From positions 62,001-126,000 of the forward strand of contig NZ_PJAR01000024.1 of NCBI RefSeq assembly GCF_002836745.1: a DNA stretch of 64,000 bases. The letters run 5' to 3'. The stretch comes from Glaciecola sp. 33A. GTDB taxonomy: Bacteria > Pseudomonadota > Gammaproteobacteria > Enterobacterales > Alteromonadaceae. Both the position numbers and the translations under genes were made by a program. Shown piece after piece: positions 1 through 9,200 of this stretch. How positions within the stretch are numbered: position 1 is the stretch's first letter; each line of letters starts with the position of its first letter. The notes beneath the pieces are model-generated. The model made no database searches and was not told the DNA's origin. It was given only the letters and a program-made list of their open reading frames with translations.

Positions 1-90
1 TTTGTTGACAACATTCATTTCCGTGGCTACTGGGATGGCACCAGTAAATTGATGGCAAATAGCTTGTATATGTCGCCGCTGATTGAGTAA
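1..90 (+). CDS. 3' end of an unidentified protein (partial)
   Basis: An open frame runs from the first base of the window to a TAA at 88-90 and gives a 29-residue C-terminal tail ending in NSLYMSPLIE. The start and nearly all of the protein lie outside the window. The tail is too short for me to assign a family. It is followed by about 60 bases and then the end of the convergent comF-like gene. I infer that it is coding from its position and open frame only. Confidence 0.5.
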   Translation, partial: FVDNIHFRGYWDGTSKLMANSLYMSPLIE

Positions 91-150
91 ATTTTTCAGC
101 CGCAAGCAACAATAAGCACTCTGGTTATGTTTTGTCATCAGGGTGCTTTT

Positions 151-1005
151 CTATTTTAGTAAGGTGATAGCCATGGTCCATACTGAAATTTTTATCGTGG
201 GATTACGTGTTTTTATAGCCTGGCAAACAGCATTAATAGTCACCCCGGTGGTAATGACATCGTCTATAACCGCAATATGTTTGGCGTTTATAATTAAGTC
301 ACATTTAAACGCATTGTAGACGTTATCTATGCGTTGCTGTTTATTTAACTCTGTTTGCGCCAAGGTATGTTTAACCCGTCGAACAATCGCTTGGTTAGGA
401 ATGTGTGTCGCGATACTCAAGCAATCACATAACAGCTGAGCCTGATTGTAGTGTCGTTGCCAATAACGTTTATTAGACAGTGGTACGGGGATTAATAATT
501 GTGGAATACCGTTTGTTGCATTGGCCGCATTAATTGAGTCACAAGCGCGCTCTGGTGCTGGAGAATATGGTGCTATGCTGGTCCGCTCTATGCAAGGCCA
601 AAATACAAAGCGCATAAACATCATTGCCAATGCTTTGGCTGCAACTGGCTTGTTACCAAACTTCATATCTAGGACCAGTTTGTCTATAGGCCAAACGTAA
701 TTGTCGATCGCGAATAAATGGTCATAGTTTGGGGTGTCTAGATTTTTTAAAGCGTTGGGATTTCGCAATAAATCTGGGCTAGCTGAAAGATGTTGCCCAA
801 AGCCATCTTCAAGCAATGTTTCGAGGCAATAACGGCAGACGATTTGATTACTATGTTGATGACACAAGTAACAATGTTGATGTCCAAATGCAGCGTTAAT
901 TTGCTTCATAAATTGCCATACAGAGGGTGCTAAAAATTTCTGCTGAAAGCCGCTCAGTTGTGTTAGCCTTTTGATAACTATTTTATATACCTGATTATTT
1001 AGCAT
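151..1005 (-). CDS. comF: ComF/GntX family phosphoribosyltransferase-like protein
   Basis: This 284-residue protein has the ComF family layout. An N-terminal zinc-binding motif uses Cys45, Cys48, Cys57 and Cys60 (CxxC-x8-CxxC). The C-terminal half is a type I phosphoribosyltransferase-like domain carrying the PRPP-loop motif IAVIDDVITTG at about 244-254. Relatives include Haemophilus ComF, needed for DNA uptake, and E. coli GntX/YhgH; their biochemical activity is not settled. It is divergent from bioH with about 40 bases between the starts, the gntX-bioH arrangement of enterobacteria, which supports the call. At 284 residues it is somewhat longer than typical (about 230) because of a variable middle region at about 170-185. 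Confidence 0.88.
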   Translation of the reverse strand: MLNNQVYKIVIKRLTQLSGFQQKFLAPSVWQFMKQINAAFGHQHCYLCHQHSNQIVCRYCLETLLEDGFGQHLSASPDLLRNPNALKNLDTPNYDHLFAIDNYVWPIDKLVLDMKFGNKPVAAKALAMMFMRFVFWPCIERTSIAPYSPAPERACDSINAANATNGIPQLLIPVPLSNKRYWQRHYNQAQLLCDCLSIATHIPNQAIVRRVKHTLAQTELNKQQRIDNVYNAFKCDLIINAKHIAVIDDVITTGVTINAVCQAIKTRNPTIKISVWTMAITLLK

Positions 1006-1045
1006 TCACGTTATGAAAATTACGTCCTAATGGATAAAGACTAAC

Positions 1046-1870
1046 ATGTCCCTCCCCCCAAGTAGCCTGACCAAAAATACAGACATTAATATCGGATTTA
1101 TGCATGGTTGGGGTATGAATTCTGGCGCCTTTACGCAACTTATTAAGATCCTGCAAACGCAATTAAACCAAGGTCAAATAAGTAGTAACTTACGCTTTAA
1201 TTTGTATACCATCACATTACCAGGGCACGGTGAAAAGCATAGTGTCGTTCCTAATCCGTTTGATTTAGTTGGGATTACCAATTCAATTAGTCCAGAAATC
1301 AAACAAAATACGGTATTGATTGGGTGGTCCTTAGGCGGCTTGGTTGCACAATATCTAGCCATCAAACAACATCCAAATTTGATTGGGTTGATGACTATTG
1401 CGACAACGCCAAAGTTTCAGATGGCAGATAACTGGCCCGGTATTAAGCCTGAGGTATTGAACATATTTATGGGCCAACTAAAGCAAAACCATCACAAAAC
1501 AATGTCACGCTTTTTGGCAATTCAAATGATGGGTGTTGAAAATGCAAAAGTATTGATTAGAGAAATCACTACTGCGATTGATGTTTACCCTACTGCCAAT
1601 ATCTCTGCGCTAGCCGGTGGTTTAAAAATTCTGCAAGATGCAGATATTAGGCAGCGCATTAAAGAAATCAAGGTACCCACTTTACGTACTTATGGAAAAC
1701 TAGACAGTCTAGTACCTTGTCAGGTTATCAATCAAATTCAGCAGCTTCAACCAACCAGCCGTCATTTGATATTTAAGCATGCATCCCATGCGCCGTTTCT
1801 AACTGATGCGAATGAATTTTCAAAGCACATCGTCGATTTTATTAATTATGTATGTATTACAAGTAACTGA
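1046..1870 (+). CDS. bioH: Pimeloyl-[ACP] methyl ester carboxylesterase BioH
   Basis: This 274-residue alpha/beta hydrolase shows the full catalytic set: an oxyanion region HGWG at 20-23, the nucleophile elbow GWSLGG with Ser95, Asp220 in GKLDS, and His248 in KHASH. BioH removes the methyl group from pimeloyl-ACP methyl ester, which releases pimeloyl-ACP for the biotin ring-forming enzymes. It acts in the cytoplasm. The GWSLGG elbow and the neighbouring comF/gntX gene are what separate it from other small esterases. No other biotin genes are in the window, which is normal because bioH is usually unlinked from bioABFCD. No clear terminator follows. Confidence 0.9.
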   Translation: MSLPPSSLTKNTDINIGFMHGWGMNSGAFTQLIKILQTQLNQGQISSNLRFNLYTITLPGHGEKHSVVPNPFDLVGITNSISPEIKQNTVLIGWSLGGLVAQYLAIKQHPNLIGLMTIATTPKFQMADNWPGIKPEVLNIFMGQLKQNHHKTMSRFLAIQMMGVENAKVLIREITTAIDVYPTANISALAGGLKILQDADIRQRIKEIKVPTLRTYGKLDSLVPCQVINQIQQLQPTSRHLIFKHASHAPFLTDANEFSKHIVDFINYVCITSN

Positions 1871-1916
1871 TTATTAATAAAAAATAAGTAAATTCAAAAA
1901 AATCCAAAATAATCGC

Positions 1917-1943
1917 TCAAGATAGTTAAGGCTGTGCCGATAA
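1917..1943 (+). promoter_or_regulatory. Putative sigma-28 (FliA) promoter
   Basis: The sequence TCAAGATA (1917-1924), 11 bases and then GCCGATAA (1936-1943) matches the sigma-28 consensus TAAAGTTT-N11-GCCGATAA. The -10 element is perfect, the spacing is exact and the -35 element matches at 5 of 8 positions. A transcript would start near 1950 and leave a leader of about 105 bases before the gene at 2056. That gene's C-terminus resembles flagellar rod/hook proteins, which fits motility control. The match is seen directly; the function is inferred. Confidence 0.6.
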
Positions 1944-2055
1944 CTAGGTTACGGGTAGGTGTATAGTAAAGCTTAGCGATTTACCGCGATACATTCATAA
2001 AGGTAGAAAAGCAAGATATAGACACCTGCCATCCTTAGCAACGAAGGTTTAACAA

Positions 2056-2313
2056 ATGATAAATGGTATCGATACTGGCAATTCATCAAGTGCTTTCTAC
2101 GCTGGCGTTCAAGGCTATAATCAGGGTGCTGAGCAAGTTAGACAGGCCACCGTTGATTTATCTTCAGCGAATAATTCGAGTCGTGAAAAGCCAATAAATA
2201 TTAATCAGAGTGCAGTTGAATTAATCTCTGGAAACTTGCTAGCAGAAGCGTCAGCTAAAGTCATAAAAACGGCTGATGGCATGCTTGGTACTATCATTGA
2301 TACCTTTGCTTAA
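2056..2313 (+). CDS. Small flagellar rod/hook-like protein, function unknown
   Basis: This 85-residue protein has no signal peptide or membrane segment. Its last 35 residues (AVELISGNLLAEASAKVIKTADGMLG and on) match the pattern of the conserved C-terminal helix of flagellar axial proteins such as FlgC, FlgE and FlgG, in which V.LI....A..A..KVI.T.D.ML recurs. The N-terminal half is Ser/Asn/Gln-rich, as in axial-protein N-termini. It is far too short to be a complete rod or hook subunit. It lies behind a sigma-28-like promoter and 45 bases before another small ORF. I infer a motility-linked or secreted accessory role; no function is established. Confidence 0.75.
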   Translation: MINGIDTGNSSSAFYAGVQGYNQGAEQVRQATVDLSSANNSSREKPININQSAVELISGNLLAEASAKVIKTADGMLGTIIDTFA

Positions 2314-2358
2314 CTTGCAGTTACTGCGTTTTATTAAGGTGAGAGTGTAAAGCAACAA

Positions 2359-2826
2359 ATGAATATTGTAACGGTCATCCCGAATAGCTTTGGCTATCCT
2401 ACCAATAGTGTAGGAACGGATGCTGTGCGTCGAGATAATGTTGCGCGTGAAGCGATCCCTTCAATTTCACAAGGCGAAAGAGGTGCTGCAGAAAAAGGCA
2501 TTGGTAACGAGGGCGAGCGTAATAATCAAGCTAACTTATTCCAAAATCCCACATACGATCGCCCATCAGTTAGTCCGGCTTTTGCAAACAACCTAAATGG
2601 TCAAGCTAACAAAGATAATGCGAATGAAGAAAGTGCGGGTAAAGAAAACGCGGAGTCGAAGCAGGAACAGCAGCAAATCGAAGACGGCAAAAGCAAGGCA
2701 GGAAAACAAGCATTGAAAGCAGGGTTGGAAATAAGTCAGCAAACACAGCAAACGGCAGCCGTAGTGAGTGGTTTTTACGCCAATGTTTCTGCACAATCAA
2801 AAAGTAGCTTAAGCTTTACGGTGTAA
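2359..2826 (+). CDS. Hydrophilic low-complexity protein of unknown function
   Basis: This 155-residue protein is dominated by Asn, Glu, Gln, Lys and Ala. The stretch at about 80-125 is highly charged and probably disordered or coiled coil, and a Gln/Ala/Ser-rich tail follows. No signal peptide, cysteine or recognisable domain is visible. It follows the small rod/hook-like ORF by 45 bases on the same strand, so the two may share the sigma-28-like promoter. The N-terminus (MNIVTVIPN) vaguely resembles the start of SprA/CJM1_0395-type proteins, but the HExxH metalloprotease motif of that family is absent. The ATG at 2359 is the first in frame; the ribosome-binding site is weak. Confidence 0.6.
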   Translation: MNIVTVIPNSFGYPTNSVGTDAVRRDNVAREAIPSISQGERGAAEKGIGNEGERNNQANLFQNPTYDRPSVSPAFANNLNGQANKDNANEESAGKENAESKQEQQQIEDGKSKAGKQALKAGLEISQQTQQTAAVVSGFYANVSAQSKSSLSFTV

Positions 2827-2866
2827 TGTTTTTTGGTATTGCTTATCATTAGCAAAACATGGACGT

Positions 2867-3715
2867 TTATTCGCTCTGAGACCATTTAATATCTTTATAA
2901 TCAAATCCGGCCGTTAATGTGGGTTTTACCACTTCAAAGTATGGCGATAAATCAAAATCCCTTGGCGTAAAATGACTAAAATGGCGTTTAGCTAAACGCT
3001 GTTCATCTTTGAGCCGAATGACCTTTTTAAGACTTATCCGTGTTGTTTCTTTGCCATCATTGTCCTTTTTAATAACGCTGTCCAACTTGTTTTCATGCAA
3101 CTGGTTTTGTGCACTCAAGTCGGTTTGCATTAAATTTTCATACACGTCGATCTGCATAGGCAAAATAGGATAAGCAATTGACTGAAATGCCTGCGCTATC
3201 AATGTTGAACAAATCGCTTTGGTTGGGTCGCCACTGCCGAAGGCCAACATACTGCGCCGAAAGCGTGGAGGTACGGGTGGTGTTGGCAACAAATAACGCA
3301 TCAAATCAAAAATGTTTTTAGTGTCGTATTGATGCCCGATCCTCTCTATGACATAGCTCAATAAAATTGTTGTATCTTCAGCAGTCAAATTAACAGGGCG
3401 GCAAATGCGTAAGTTGAAGCCATCATATTTGTCCAGCGGTACCGTAATGACACCTTTAACTAGGTCTGCCTCTAAAATTGGGTATAAGCCGGGTTGCTCG
3501 CCAATAAAAATACACACGTGTGACCATGTAGATTGAGTGAGATACTTTATGGCTGAGCTAATGCGATTGTTACCCTCAACCAAAATAAGGTCGCCAAGAC
3601 GGAGGTTGGCTTGGAGTTGCTCAGTACTCAACACTGAAAACGTTTTGTAATACGCAGTGGGCTTAGTTAAAAACTTAGCTAAGCCATTGCCTAGCGAAGA
3701 CATCACTGCGGCCAT
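2867..3715 (-). CDS. YiiX/YebB-like permuted NlpC/P60 cysteine hydrolase
   Basis: This 282-residue protein has the order of motifs expected for circularly permuted papain-like (YiiX/YebB) enzymes. GDLILVEG at 41-48 is followed by WSHVCIFIG with His66, then LEAD with Glu82, and finally a late catalytic Cys169 in AICSTLIAQAF. Family members are amidases or lipid/peptide hydrolases of mostly unknown substrate. No signal peptide is evident, so it is probably cytoplasmic. Its start lies 2 bases after the tex stop, so it is very likely translated from the tex message. The C-terminal 70 residues are charged and variable. Confidence 0.8.
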   Translation of the reverse strand: MAAVMSSLGNGLAKFLTKPTAYYKTFSVLSTEQLQANLRLGDLILVEGNNRISSAIKYLTQSTWSHVCIFIGEQPGLYPILEADLVKGVITVPLDKYDGFNLRICRPVNLTAEDTTILLSYVIERIGHQYDTKNIFDLMRYLLPTPPVPPRFRRSMLAFGSGDPTKAICSTLIAQAFQSIAYPILPMQIDVYENLMQTDLSAQNQLHENKLDSVIKKDNDGKETTRISLKKVIRLKDEQRLAKRHFSHFTPRDFDLSPYFEVVKPTLTAGFDYKDIKWSQSE

Positions 3716-3717
3716 AG

Positions 3718-6051
3718 CTATTTTTTCGCTTTGTTAAATGCGTCGGCAAAGGCATTGCCCATTGCCGCATTTCCTGCGCTTTGCTTGGCTGGCGGTTTCT
3801 GCGCACGTGCAGGCGTGTGGTTTTGCGATTTTGCTTTAGTAGAGCGTTCAGGTCTGCCTTTAGGTGCATTATCAGACGCTGTTGGCGTGTCATCCATGCG
3901 CATGGATAATGATATTCGTTTACGCGCTACATCCACTTCCATGACTTTTACTTTGACCACATCTCCGGTTTTCACTACTTCACGAGGGTCGCTAATGTAG
4001 GTATTCGTCATTGACGATATGTGAACCAAACCATCTTGATGCACGCCGATATCAACGAATGCACCAAAATTTGCCACATTACTGACAACGCCTTCTAAGA
4101 TCATTCCTTCCTTGAGGTCTTTTATGGTTTCGACCCCTTCCTTAAAGCTAGCTGTTTTAAATTCAGGTCGTGGGTCACGTCCCGGTTTCTCTAATTCTCT
4201 CAGGATGTCTTTTAGCGTAGGTAAACCGAACTCTTCAGTAACAAATTCTTCAGGACTGAGCTGCTTCAATAACTCAGTGTTGCCGACCATATCATTAACC
4301 GTAATGTTGGACTTTGCTGCAATGATATCGATTAAAGCGTAAGCCTCTGGGTGAACGGCGGAAGCGTCAAGTGCATTCTTACCATTCATTACTCTTAGAA
4401 AACCAGCCGCTTGCTCATATGCTTTAGGCCCTAATCTTTCGACTTTCTTGAGCGCTTTACGGTCTGCAAAAGCACCATTAGCATCACGGAACATGACAAT
4501 GTTATTGGCTAAGGTTTTGTTTAATCCCGACACATGTGACAACAACGCTGGACTCGCTGTATTTAAGTCAACGCCAACGGCGTTTACGCAATCTTCAATG
4601 ACGGTGTCCAATGATTTACCCAACTGACTTTGACTAACGTCATGTTGATATTGGCCAACACCGATTGCTTTTGGTTCAATTTTCACAAGTTCGGCCAATG
4701 GGTCCTGCAGTCGGCGTGCAATTGACACCGCGCCACGCAACGACACATCCATACCCGGTAATTCATTTGAGGCAAGTTCCGAGGCGGAGTAAACCGACGC
4801 GCCCGCTTCACTGATCACAATGCGCTGTACTTTTAATTCGGGTTCGGCTTTCATCATTTCACCAACTAGCTTGTCAGTTTCACGCGAACCAGTGCCATTA
4901 CCGATGCTGATCAAATCTACTTTATGCTGTTTGCATAAAGTAGAAAGCGTGCGCTTTGATTTATCCCATTGATTTTGCGGTGCGTGGGGGAAAAAAGTAG
5001 TGGTATGAATGACCTTGCCTGTCGCATCAACGATGGCTAATTTCACACCGGTACGAATACCTGGATCCAAGCCCATTGTCACTTTTGGCCCTGCTGGCGC
5101 GGCCATTAATAAATCGTTAAGATTTTTCGCGAATACCTTTATCGCTTCGGCTTCAGCTTGTTCGCGTAACGTGCCGAAAAGTTCAGTTTGCATATGCAAA
5201 AGAATTTTAATTTTCCATGTCCATTGAACAACTGAGGTTAGCCATTTATCACGCGCAGAATCGGTTAAACGCATATTCAAAGATTGCTCTATTAGCTCTT
5301 CACCATGCGAGCGACGAGCACCTTCTTCTTGTTGCGGATCGGCATCAATATTAATTTGTAATATGCCTTCATTACGACCTCTAAACATCGCGAGGGCTCG
5401 GTGCGACGGAATTTTTGCATACTTTTCAGTATACTCAAAATAGTCCTTATACTTTTGCCCCTCAGTCTCTTTCCCCGGAGCAACAGCGCTTTTTACGTGC
5501 GCATTACGAGTGAGATACTGACGAACGCTTTGCAGTAAGTCGGCATTTTCAGCAAAGCGTTCCATTAAAATAAACTTGGCACCATCTAAAGCAGATTTAG
5601 TGTCTGGGATACTATGTTCGGCGTTAATATATTGCTGTGCGAGCGTTTCAGGCTGTGCGTCTGGTTTGCTATAAAGTTCGTCGGCGAGTGGTTCCAAACC
5701 TGCTTCAATAGCGATTTGGCCTTTAGTGCGTCGGCGAGGTTTGTAAGGTAAATATAAGTCTTCAAGGGTGGTTTTGTTGTCAGCTGCAAGTAATTTTGCT
5801 TTTAAGCCTTCTTCCAATTTACCTTGCTCATTAATCGATTTTAAAATGACTTTACGACGCGCTTCTAAGTCGCGTAAGTAGCCTAAGCGCTGTTCTAAGT
5901 TGCGCAGTTGAGTGTCATCCAGTCCTTGGGTGACCTCTTTACGGTAACGAGCGATAAAGGGCACGGTAGCGCCTTCATCTAATAAAGCCACGGCGGCTTG
6001 AATTTGTTTTGGCGACGCGTTTAGCTCGGAAGCGATTTTCTCGATGATCAT
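3718..6051 (-). CDS. tex: RNA-binding transcriptional accessory protein Tex
   Basis: Tex is a large cytoplasmic nucleic-acid-binding protein related to eukaryotic Spt6. The 777 residues match the E. coli protein along the whole length: an N-terminal helical region with [15 protein letters not shown], the YqgF-like domain with [12 protein letters not shown], helix-hairpin-helix motifs around VGVDLNTAS and [12 protein letters not shown], and a C-terminal S1 domain containing [19 protein letters not shown] basic, low-complexity tail ends the protein. An in-frame TTG lies two codons upstream of the chosen ATG at 6051; the ATG is better spaced from a GAG element. It is divergent from greB, as in many gammaproteobacteria. 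Confidence 0.96.
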   Translation of the reverse strand: MIIEKIASELNASPKQIQAAVALLDEGATVPFIARYRKEVTQGLDDTQLRNLEQRLGYLRDLEARRKVILKSINEQGKLEEGLKAKLLAADNKTTLEDLYLPYKPRRRTKGQIAIEAGLEPLADELYSKPDAQPETLAQQYINAEHSIPDTKSALDGAKFILMERFAENADLLQSVRQYLTRNAHVKSAVAPGKETEGQKYKDYFEYTEKYAKIPSHRALAMFRGRNEGILQINIDADPQQEEGARRSHGEELIEQSLNMRLTDSARDKWLTSVVQWTWKIKILLHMQTELFGTLREQAEAEAIKVFAKNLNDLLMAAPAGPKVTMGLDPGIRTGVKLAIVDATGKVIHTTTFFPHAPQNQWDKSKRTLSTLCKQHKVDLISIGNGTGSRETDKLVGEMMKAEPELKVQRIVISEAGASVYSASELASNELPGMDVSLRGAVSIARRLQDPLAELVKIEPKAIGVGQYQHDVSQSQLGKSLDTVIEDCVNAVGVDLNTASPALLSHVSGLNKTLANNIVMFRDANGAFADRKALKKVERLGPKAYEQAAGFLRVMNGKNALDASAVHPEAYALIDIIAAKSNITVNDMVGNTELLKQLSPEEFVTEEFGLPTLKDILRELEKPGRDPRPEFKTASFKEGVETIKDLKEGMILEGVVSNVANFGAFVDIGVHQDGLVHISSMTNTYISDPREVVKTGDVVKVKVMEVDVARKRISLSMRMDDTPTASDNAPKGRPERSTKAKSQNHTPARAQKPPAKQSAGNAAMGNAFADAFNKAKK

Positions 6052-6323
6052 GAACAACTCAATAATTGAAATAGAGGATTGGATTGAATAAGGCGCTCTG
6101 CATAGTTTTGGTCACTTGTGCTTATATAAATGTTTTGCAATAACTAATACTGCGTTTAGCAATAACTGATATTAATAACTCGGTGAAAACTACCTTTGCA
6201 ATAAATAGCATAGAGGCTTACTGTTTATGCCGTTGATTATAGCATTCAGTGATAGCGGTTAAAGTACTTTATGCATTAATATATAGTAATTGATACTCAC
6301 CCCCGTTTACTTTGGATAACTGC

Positions 6324-6803
6324 TTGAAAACTAGACTGATCACACGCGAAGGTTACACAAAGCTAAAAGATGAGCACGACCATTTGTGGTACACCAAACG
6401 ACCAGAAATCACTAAAATAGTGACATGGGCCGCCGGTTTGGGCGACCGCTCAGAAAATGCCGACTACACCTTCAACAAGCGAGTACTTCGACAAATTGAC
6501 CGTCGGGTACGGTTTTTGCGCAAACTACTGCCTGAATTATCGATTATCGACTACCGCCCAGAACAAGCAGGAAAAGTATTTTTTGGGGCTTGGGTAGAGA
6601 TAGAAAACGGCGAGGGCAACACCAAGCGCTTTAGAATTGTTGGACCGGAAGAGATTTATGGCGACGTCAAAGACTATATTTCAATAGATTCTCCTATGGC
6701 TAGAGCGTTACTGAAAAAAGAAGTGGACGATGTTTTTACAGTGAAAACACCCAAAGGCACCAATGAATGGTACATCAATTCGATTGAGTATCAGAAGAGT
6801 TAA
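6324..6803 (+). CDS. greB: Transcription elongation factor GreB
   Basis: GreB enters the secondary channel of RNA polymerase and stimulates cleavage of the backtracked transcript 3' end. The protein aligns with E. coli GreB end to end, with LGDRSENADY at the coiled-coil tip and the C-terminal FKBP-like motifs EGKVFFGAW-like and DYISIDSPMARALL. The longest frame opens at a TTG at 6312, but homology begins at the second TTG (6324), which reads (M)KTRLITREGY. That start gives 159 residues, the usual length, and GGA lies about 7 bases upstream. It therefore uses a TTG start. It faces away from tex. Confidence 0.95.
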   Translation: MKTRLITREGYTKLKDEHDHLWYTKRPEITKIVTWAAGLGDRSENADYTFNKRVLRQIDRRVRFLRKLLPELSIIDYRPEQAGKVFFGAWVEIENGEGNTKRFRIVGPEEIYGDVKDYISIDSPMARALLKKEVDDVFTVKTPKGTNEWYINSIEYQKS

Positions 6804-6876
6804 CGCTTTATCTCGGCTTTTAGGCGCAATCGCGCTAGCATAAACCAGAATTTAATAATTAGGCCAGCATAACCCG

Positions 6877-7485
6877 ATGTTCAACAAATTGTTTATATAC
6901 GTGATTAAAGGTCTACTCACTATTCTCCCTTTCGTGATCACGATCTATTTATTGACGTGGCTTATCAATACGACTGAAACCTTACTTTCCCCTTTGATAC
7001 CGGATGCCTATTACTTTCCTGGGCTAGGCATTGGCTTAGCGCTTCTGGTACTAGCGTCTATTGGTGTTATCGTTAATTTGTATGTTATAAAACTGATTAT
7101 CGAAAAAGCCAACAGCCTATTTGATCGCGTCCCTTTAATAAAAACGGTGTTCGGTGCAATAAAGGATGCTGTCGATTTATTTCAAGTTAAACAAGAGCAA
7201 AATACCAAAAAAGCGGTTTCTGTGCAGGTATCTGAAGGCGTTAATTTAATTGGTTTTATTACCGGCGATTCAATTGCCGAAGTGCTGTATCCAGGACAAA
7301 ATAAAACCGCAGTGTATGTTCCTTTTAGTTACCAAATTGGCGGTTACACACTGTATTTAGATGCAGATAAAATAACCGAACTGTCAATTGATGTAGAAAC
7401 CGCTATGCGAATAGCCGTTACAGGTGGCAATTCGATTAAGTCAGCTAAGCCAGCTAAGCCAGTTAAGTCAGCAAGCGAGGAATAG
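6877..7485 (+). CDS. DUF502 family inner-membrane protein
   Basis: This 202-residue protein has two N-terminal transmembrane helices (about 5-30 and 47-72) followed by a soluble domain with the DUF502 signature around RVPLIKTVFGAIKDAV (about 88-103). The family is widespread in bacteria and of unknown biochemical role. The C-terminus ends in a short imperfect repeat built on SAKPAKPVK, encoded by tandem copies of a 9-base unit (about 7441-7470). It follows greB by about 70 bases and may be co-transcribed with it. It is convergent with the regulator that ends at 7507. Confidence 0.85.
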   Translation: MFNKLFIYVIKGLLTILPFVITIYLLTWLINTTETLLSPLIPDAYYFPGLGIGLALLVLASIGVIVNLYVIKLIIEKANSLFDRVPLIKTVFGAIKDAVDLFQVKQEQNTKKAVSVQVSEGVNLIGFITGDSIAEVLYPGQNKTAVYVPFSYQIGGYTLYLDADKITELSIDVETAMRIAVTGGNSIKSAKPAKPVKSASEE

Positions 7486-7506
7486 TCGACGTTATGCTCA
7501 GGCTAG

Positions 7507-9045
7507 CTATTCACTACAGTTGCTGTAACAGCTGGGTTTTCTTGGGCAAACCGCGCCACGAGCGCATATTAAGCGAGCGTCGCTTTCGATACCTCGTTCA
7601 ACCCAGTTGATATTTAAAATCCGGGCTACACTCGTTAGCTGTGATTTTATACTGGCAGGGATTGCCGATGAGCCACCTCCTTGCACACAAGCCTGTTTAA
7701 GATCCTCAGCAATAGACGCTGAATCACCGCCTTGGGCATCAATTGCTGGATTTAAGTCTATGCCCGTGCACAACACATGATCGTTGTTTGACATGTCTTT
7801 GACGTTGGTTGATTCGCAACAATAAATTCTCGGCTCATCACCCACGTTCAAGATAGATATTTGCGCACTACTGCCTTTGACCGGTGTGTTTATCATGCGA
7901 AATACCGCCCAATGTTGACAAGGGTCTTCTACTTCTCGCATATTCCCCCAAGGCAACGGGATACCATTTCCCCGATATACTGCTTTGAGCTTACCGGGTG
8001 CATAGGCATCAAAATAGTGCCAATGGCGATAGGAAGATACCGCTGTCATGCGGCGCATAGCCACGGAGGCAGAAACGCCAACTTGTTCATGCGTTTTGAT
8101 TTCGTAGCCTTGGCGGTCAAGCAATTGCCTAAAAGGAACTTTCGGACAAAGCAACGCACCTGCAAAAAAGCTGGATTCAAAGTCACGCCATGCGTGCAAG
8201 ATATCTTGTGCATCCAGAGTTGAAGATTGTTTTAGTTGGCTACCATCCTCTGAAAATGTATTGTTGGGGTTAAGCCCAGTTAATAAAACGCTCTTCAGTC
8301 CATCTCTGTTGTGTAAAACACTGTGTCCGATGTGCACTGCAATATCGTATTTTAAGCGATTAGTGAATGACTTCAATATATGATTGATGTAAATAGTGCC
8401 AGGTGAGTCAAAAAAGCTAGTGACTAAATTAGTGCCATTAGTGGATGACATAATCCCCATCTCTTTGGCTATTGCGGCAGGTAATTTTTTGAACCACTTT
8501 ATCATTAAGCCCTGTTGTTTCGCGATCTCCAGTAAATCGTCAACGCTCAATGGCATGCGCTTTAAACCGACTTCTTCAGCCGCTCGTTCTAGGTCAGGAA
8601 AATGATTTTGATGATGTTCCTGATGCGCGCGGATCAGTAAATGCGCAAATTGTCTTCCGCTGGTGCCGGTTTGAGACAGCATTTCTGGGATCGCAATTTG
8701 CAGTATTTCATTTGAAAACAAAAAGCTAGGTTCCAGTGCAATACCACTGATACCGCCACGGCTCCCTTTCATCGGCGTAATCGCTTTTTCTTCCGGCACA
8801 TCATCTAAAAACCAATCCATCTGCTTTTGAAAAACAGACGCAATAACCGTTAACATCTCTTCACTTGGTACACGTTTTCCGCGCTCTATCATAGATAAAT
8901 AGGACACTGATGGTGCAATTTCGGCGTTCACTCTAATGCAACGAGCAGACAAATCTTCCATAGTTAGATTATTACGCTTTCGCAAGTTACGAATTTTTGT
9001 GCCCATTAAATGGGACTTTCGACTTAATGATTTTGTATTTTTCAT
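7507..9045 (-). CDS. XRE-family regulator of the RamB/ScfR type (DUF3612-like)
   Basis: This 512-residue protein starts with a classical helix-turn-helix (about 14-75), including NNLTMEDLSARC and a YLSMIERGKR recognition segment. A long sensor region follows, and the protein ends in a Cys-rich tail (CARGAVCPRKPSCYSNC). This layout matches the short-chain fatty acyl/acetate regulators RamB and ScfR and the DUF3612 proteins of marine gammaproteobacteria. The site corresponding to the ImmA/IrrE zinc motif HExGH reads VHIGH here, so peptidase activity is probably lost. It is divergent from a malate-synthase-like gene, which suggests control of acetate/glyoxylate metabolism. A dyad just upstream of its start may be its own operator. 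Confidence 0.8.
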   Translation of the reverse strand: MKNTKSLSRKSHLMGTKIRNLRKRNNLTMEDLSARCIRVNAEIAPSVSYLSMIERGKRVPSEEMLTVIASVFQKQMDWFLDDVPEEKAITPMKGSRGGISGIALEPSFLFSNEILQIAIPEMLSQTGTSGRQFAHLLIRAHQEHHQNHFPDLERAAEEVGLKRMPLSVDDLLEIAKQQGLMIKWFKKLPAAIAKEMGIMSSTNGTNLVTSFFDSPGTIYINHILKSFTNRLKYDIAVHIGHSVLHNRDGLKSVLLTGLNPNNTFSEDGSQLKQSSTLDAQDILHAWRDFESSFFAGALLCPKVPFRQLLDRQGYEIKTHEQVGVSASVAMRRMTAVSSYRHWHYFDAYAPGKLKAVYRGNGIPLPWGNMREVEDPCQHWAVFRMINTPVKGSSAQISILNVGDEPRIYCCESTNVKDMSNNDHVLCTGIDLNPAIDAQGGDSASIAEDLKQACVQGGGSSAIPASIKSQLTSVARILNINWVERGIESDARLICARGAVCPRKPSCYSNCSE

Positions 9046-9052
9046 TTTTTAT

Positions 9053-9088
9053 ACACTTTACACATTTTGTAAAATTTACAGTGTGTAA
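9053..9088. promoter_or_regulatory. Dyad-rich candidate operator upstream of the RamB-like regulator
   Basis: Nested inverted repeats sit directly before the regulator's start: ACACT (9053-9057) with AGTGT (9080-9084), TTACAC (9058-9063) with GTGTAA (9083-9088), and a central TTTTGTAAAA palindrome (9065-9074). The position 8-43 bases from the start codon fits autoregulation or control of both divergent genes. The symmetry is seen directly; the binding protein is inferred. Confidence 0.45.
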
Positions 9089-9200
9089 TTTTAATTGTGA
9101 AATTCTTTGAAAAATTACTCTATTCTACTCAGCAAGTAAAGTAAATATACATTTGTAGTATTACTGGCTTTTACCATAGGTCAATAGGTCTGGGTTATTT

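Noticed and set aside
3718-6051. Many open frames of 60-90 codons on the opposite strand of tex
   Set aside because: They are shadows of a strongly conserved gene, without start signals or recognisable domains.
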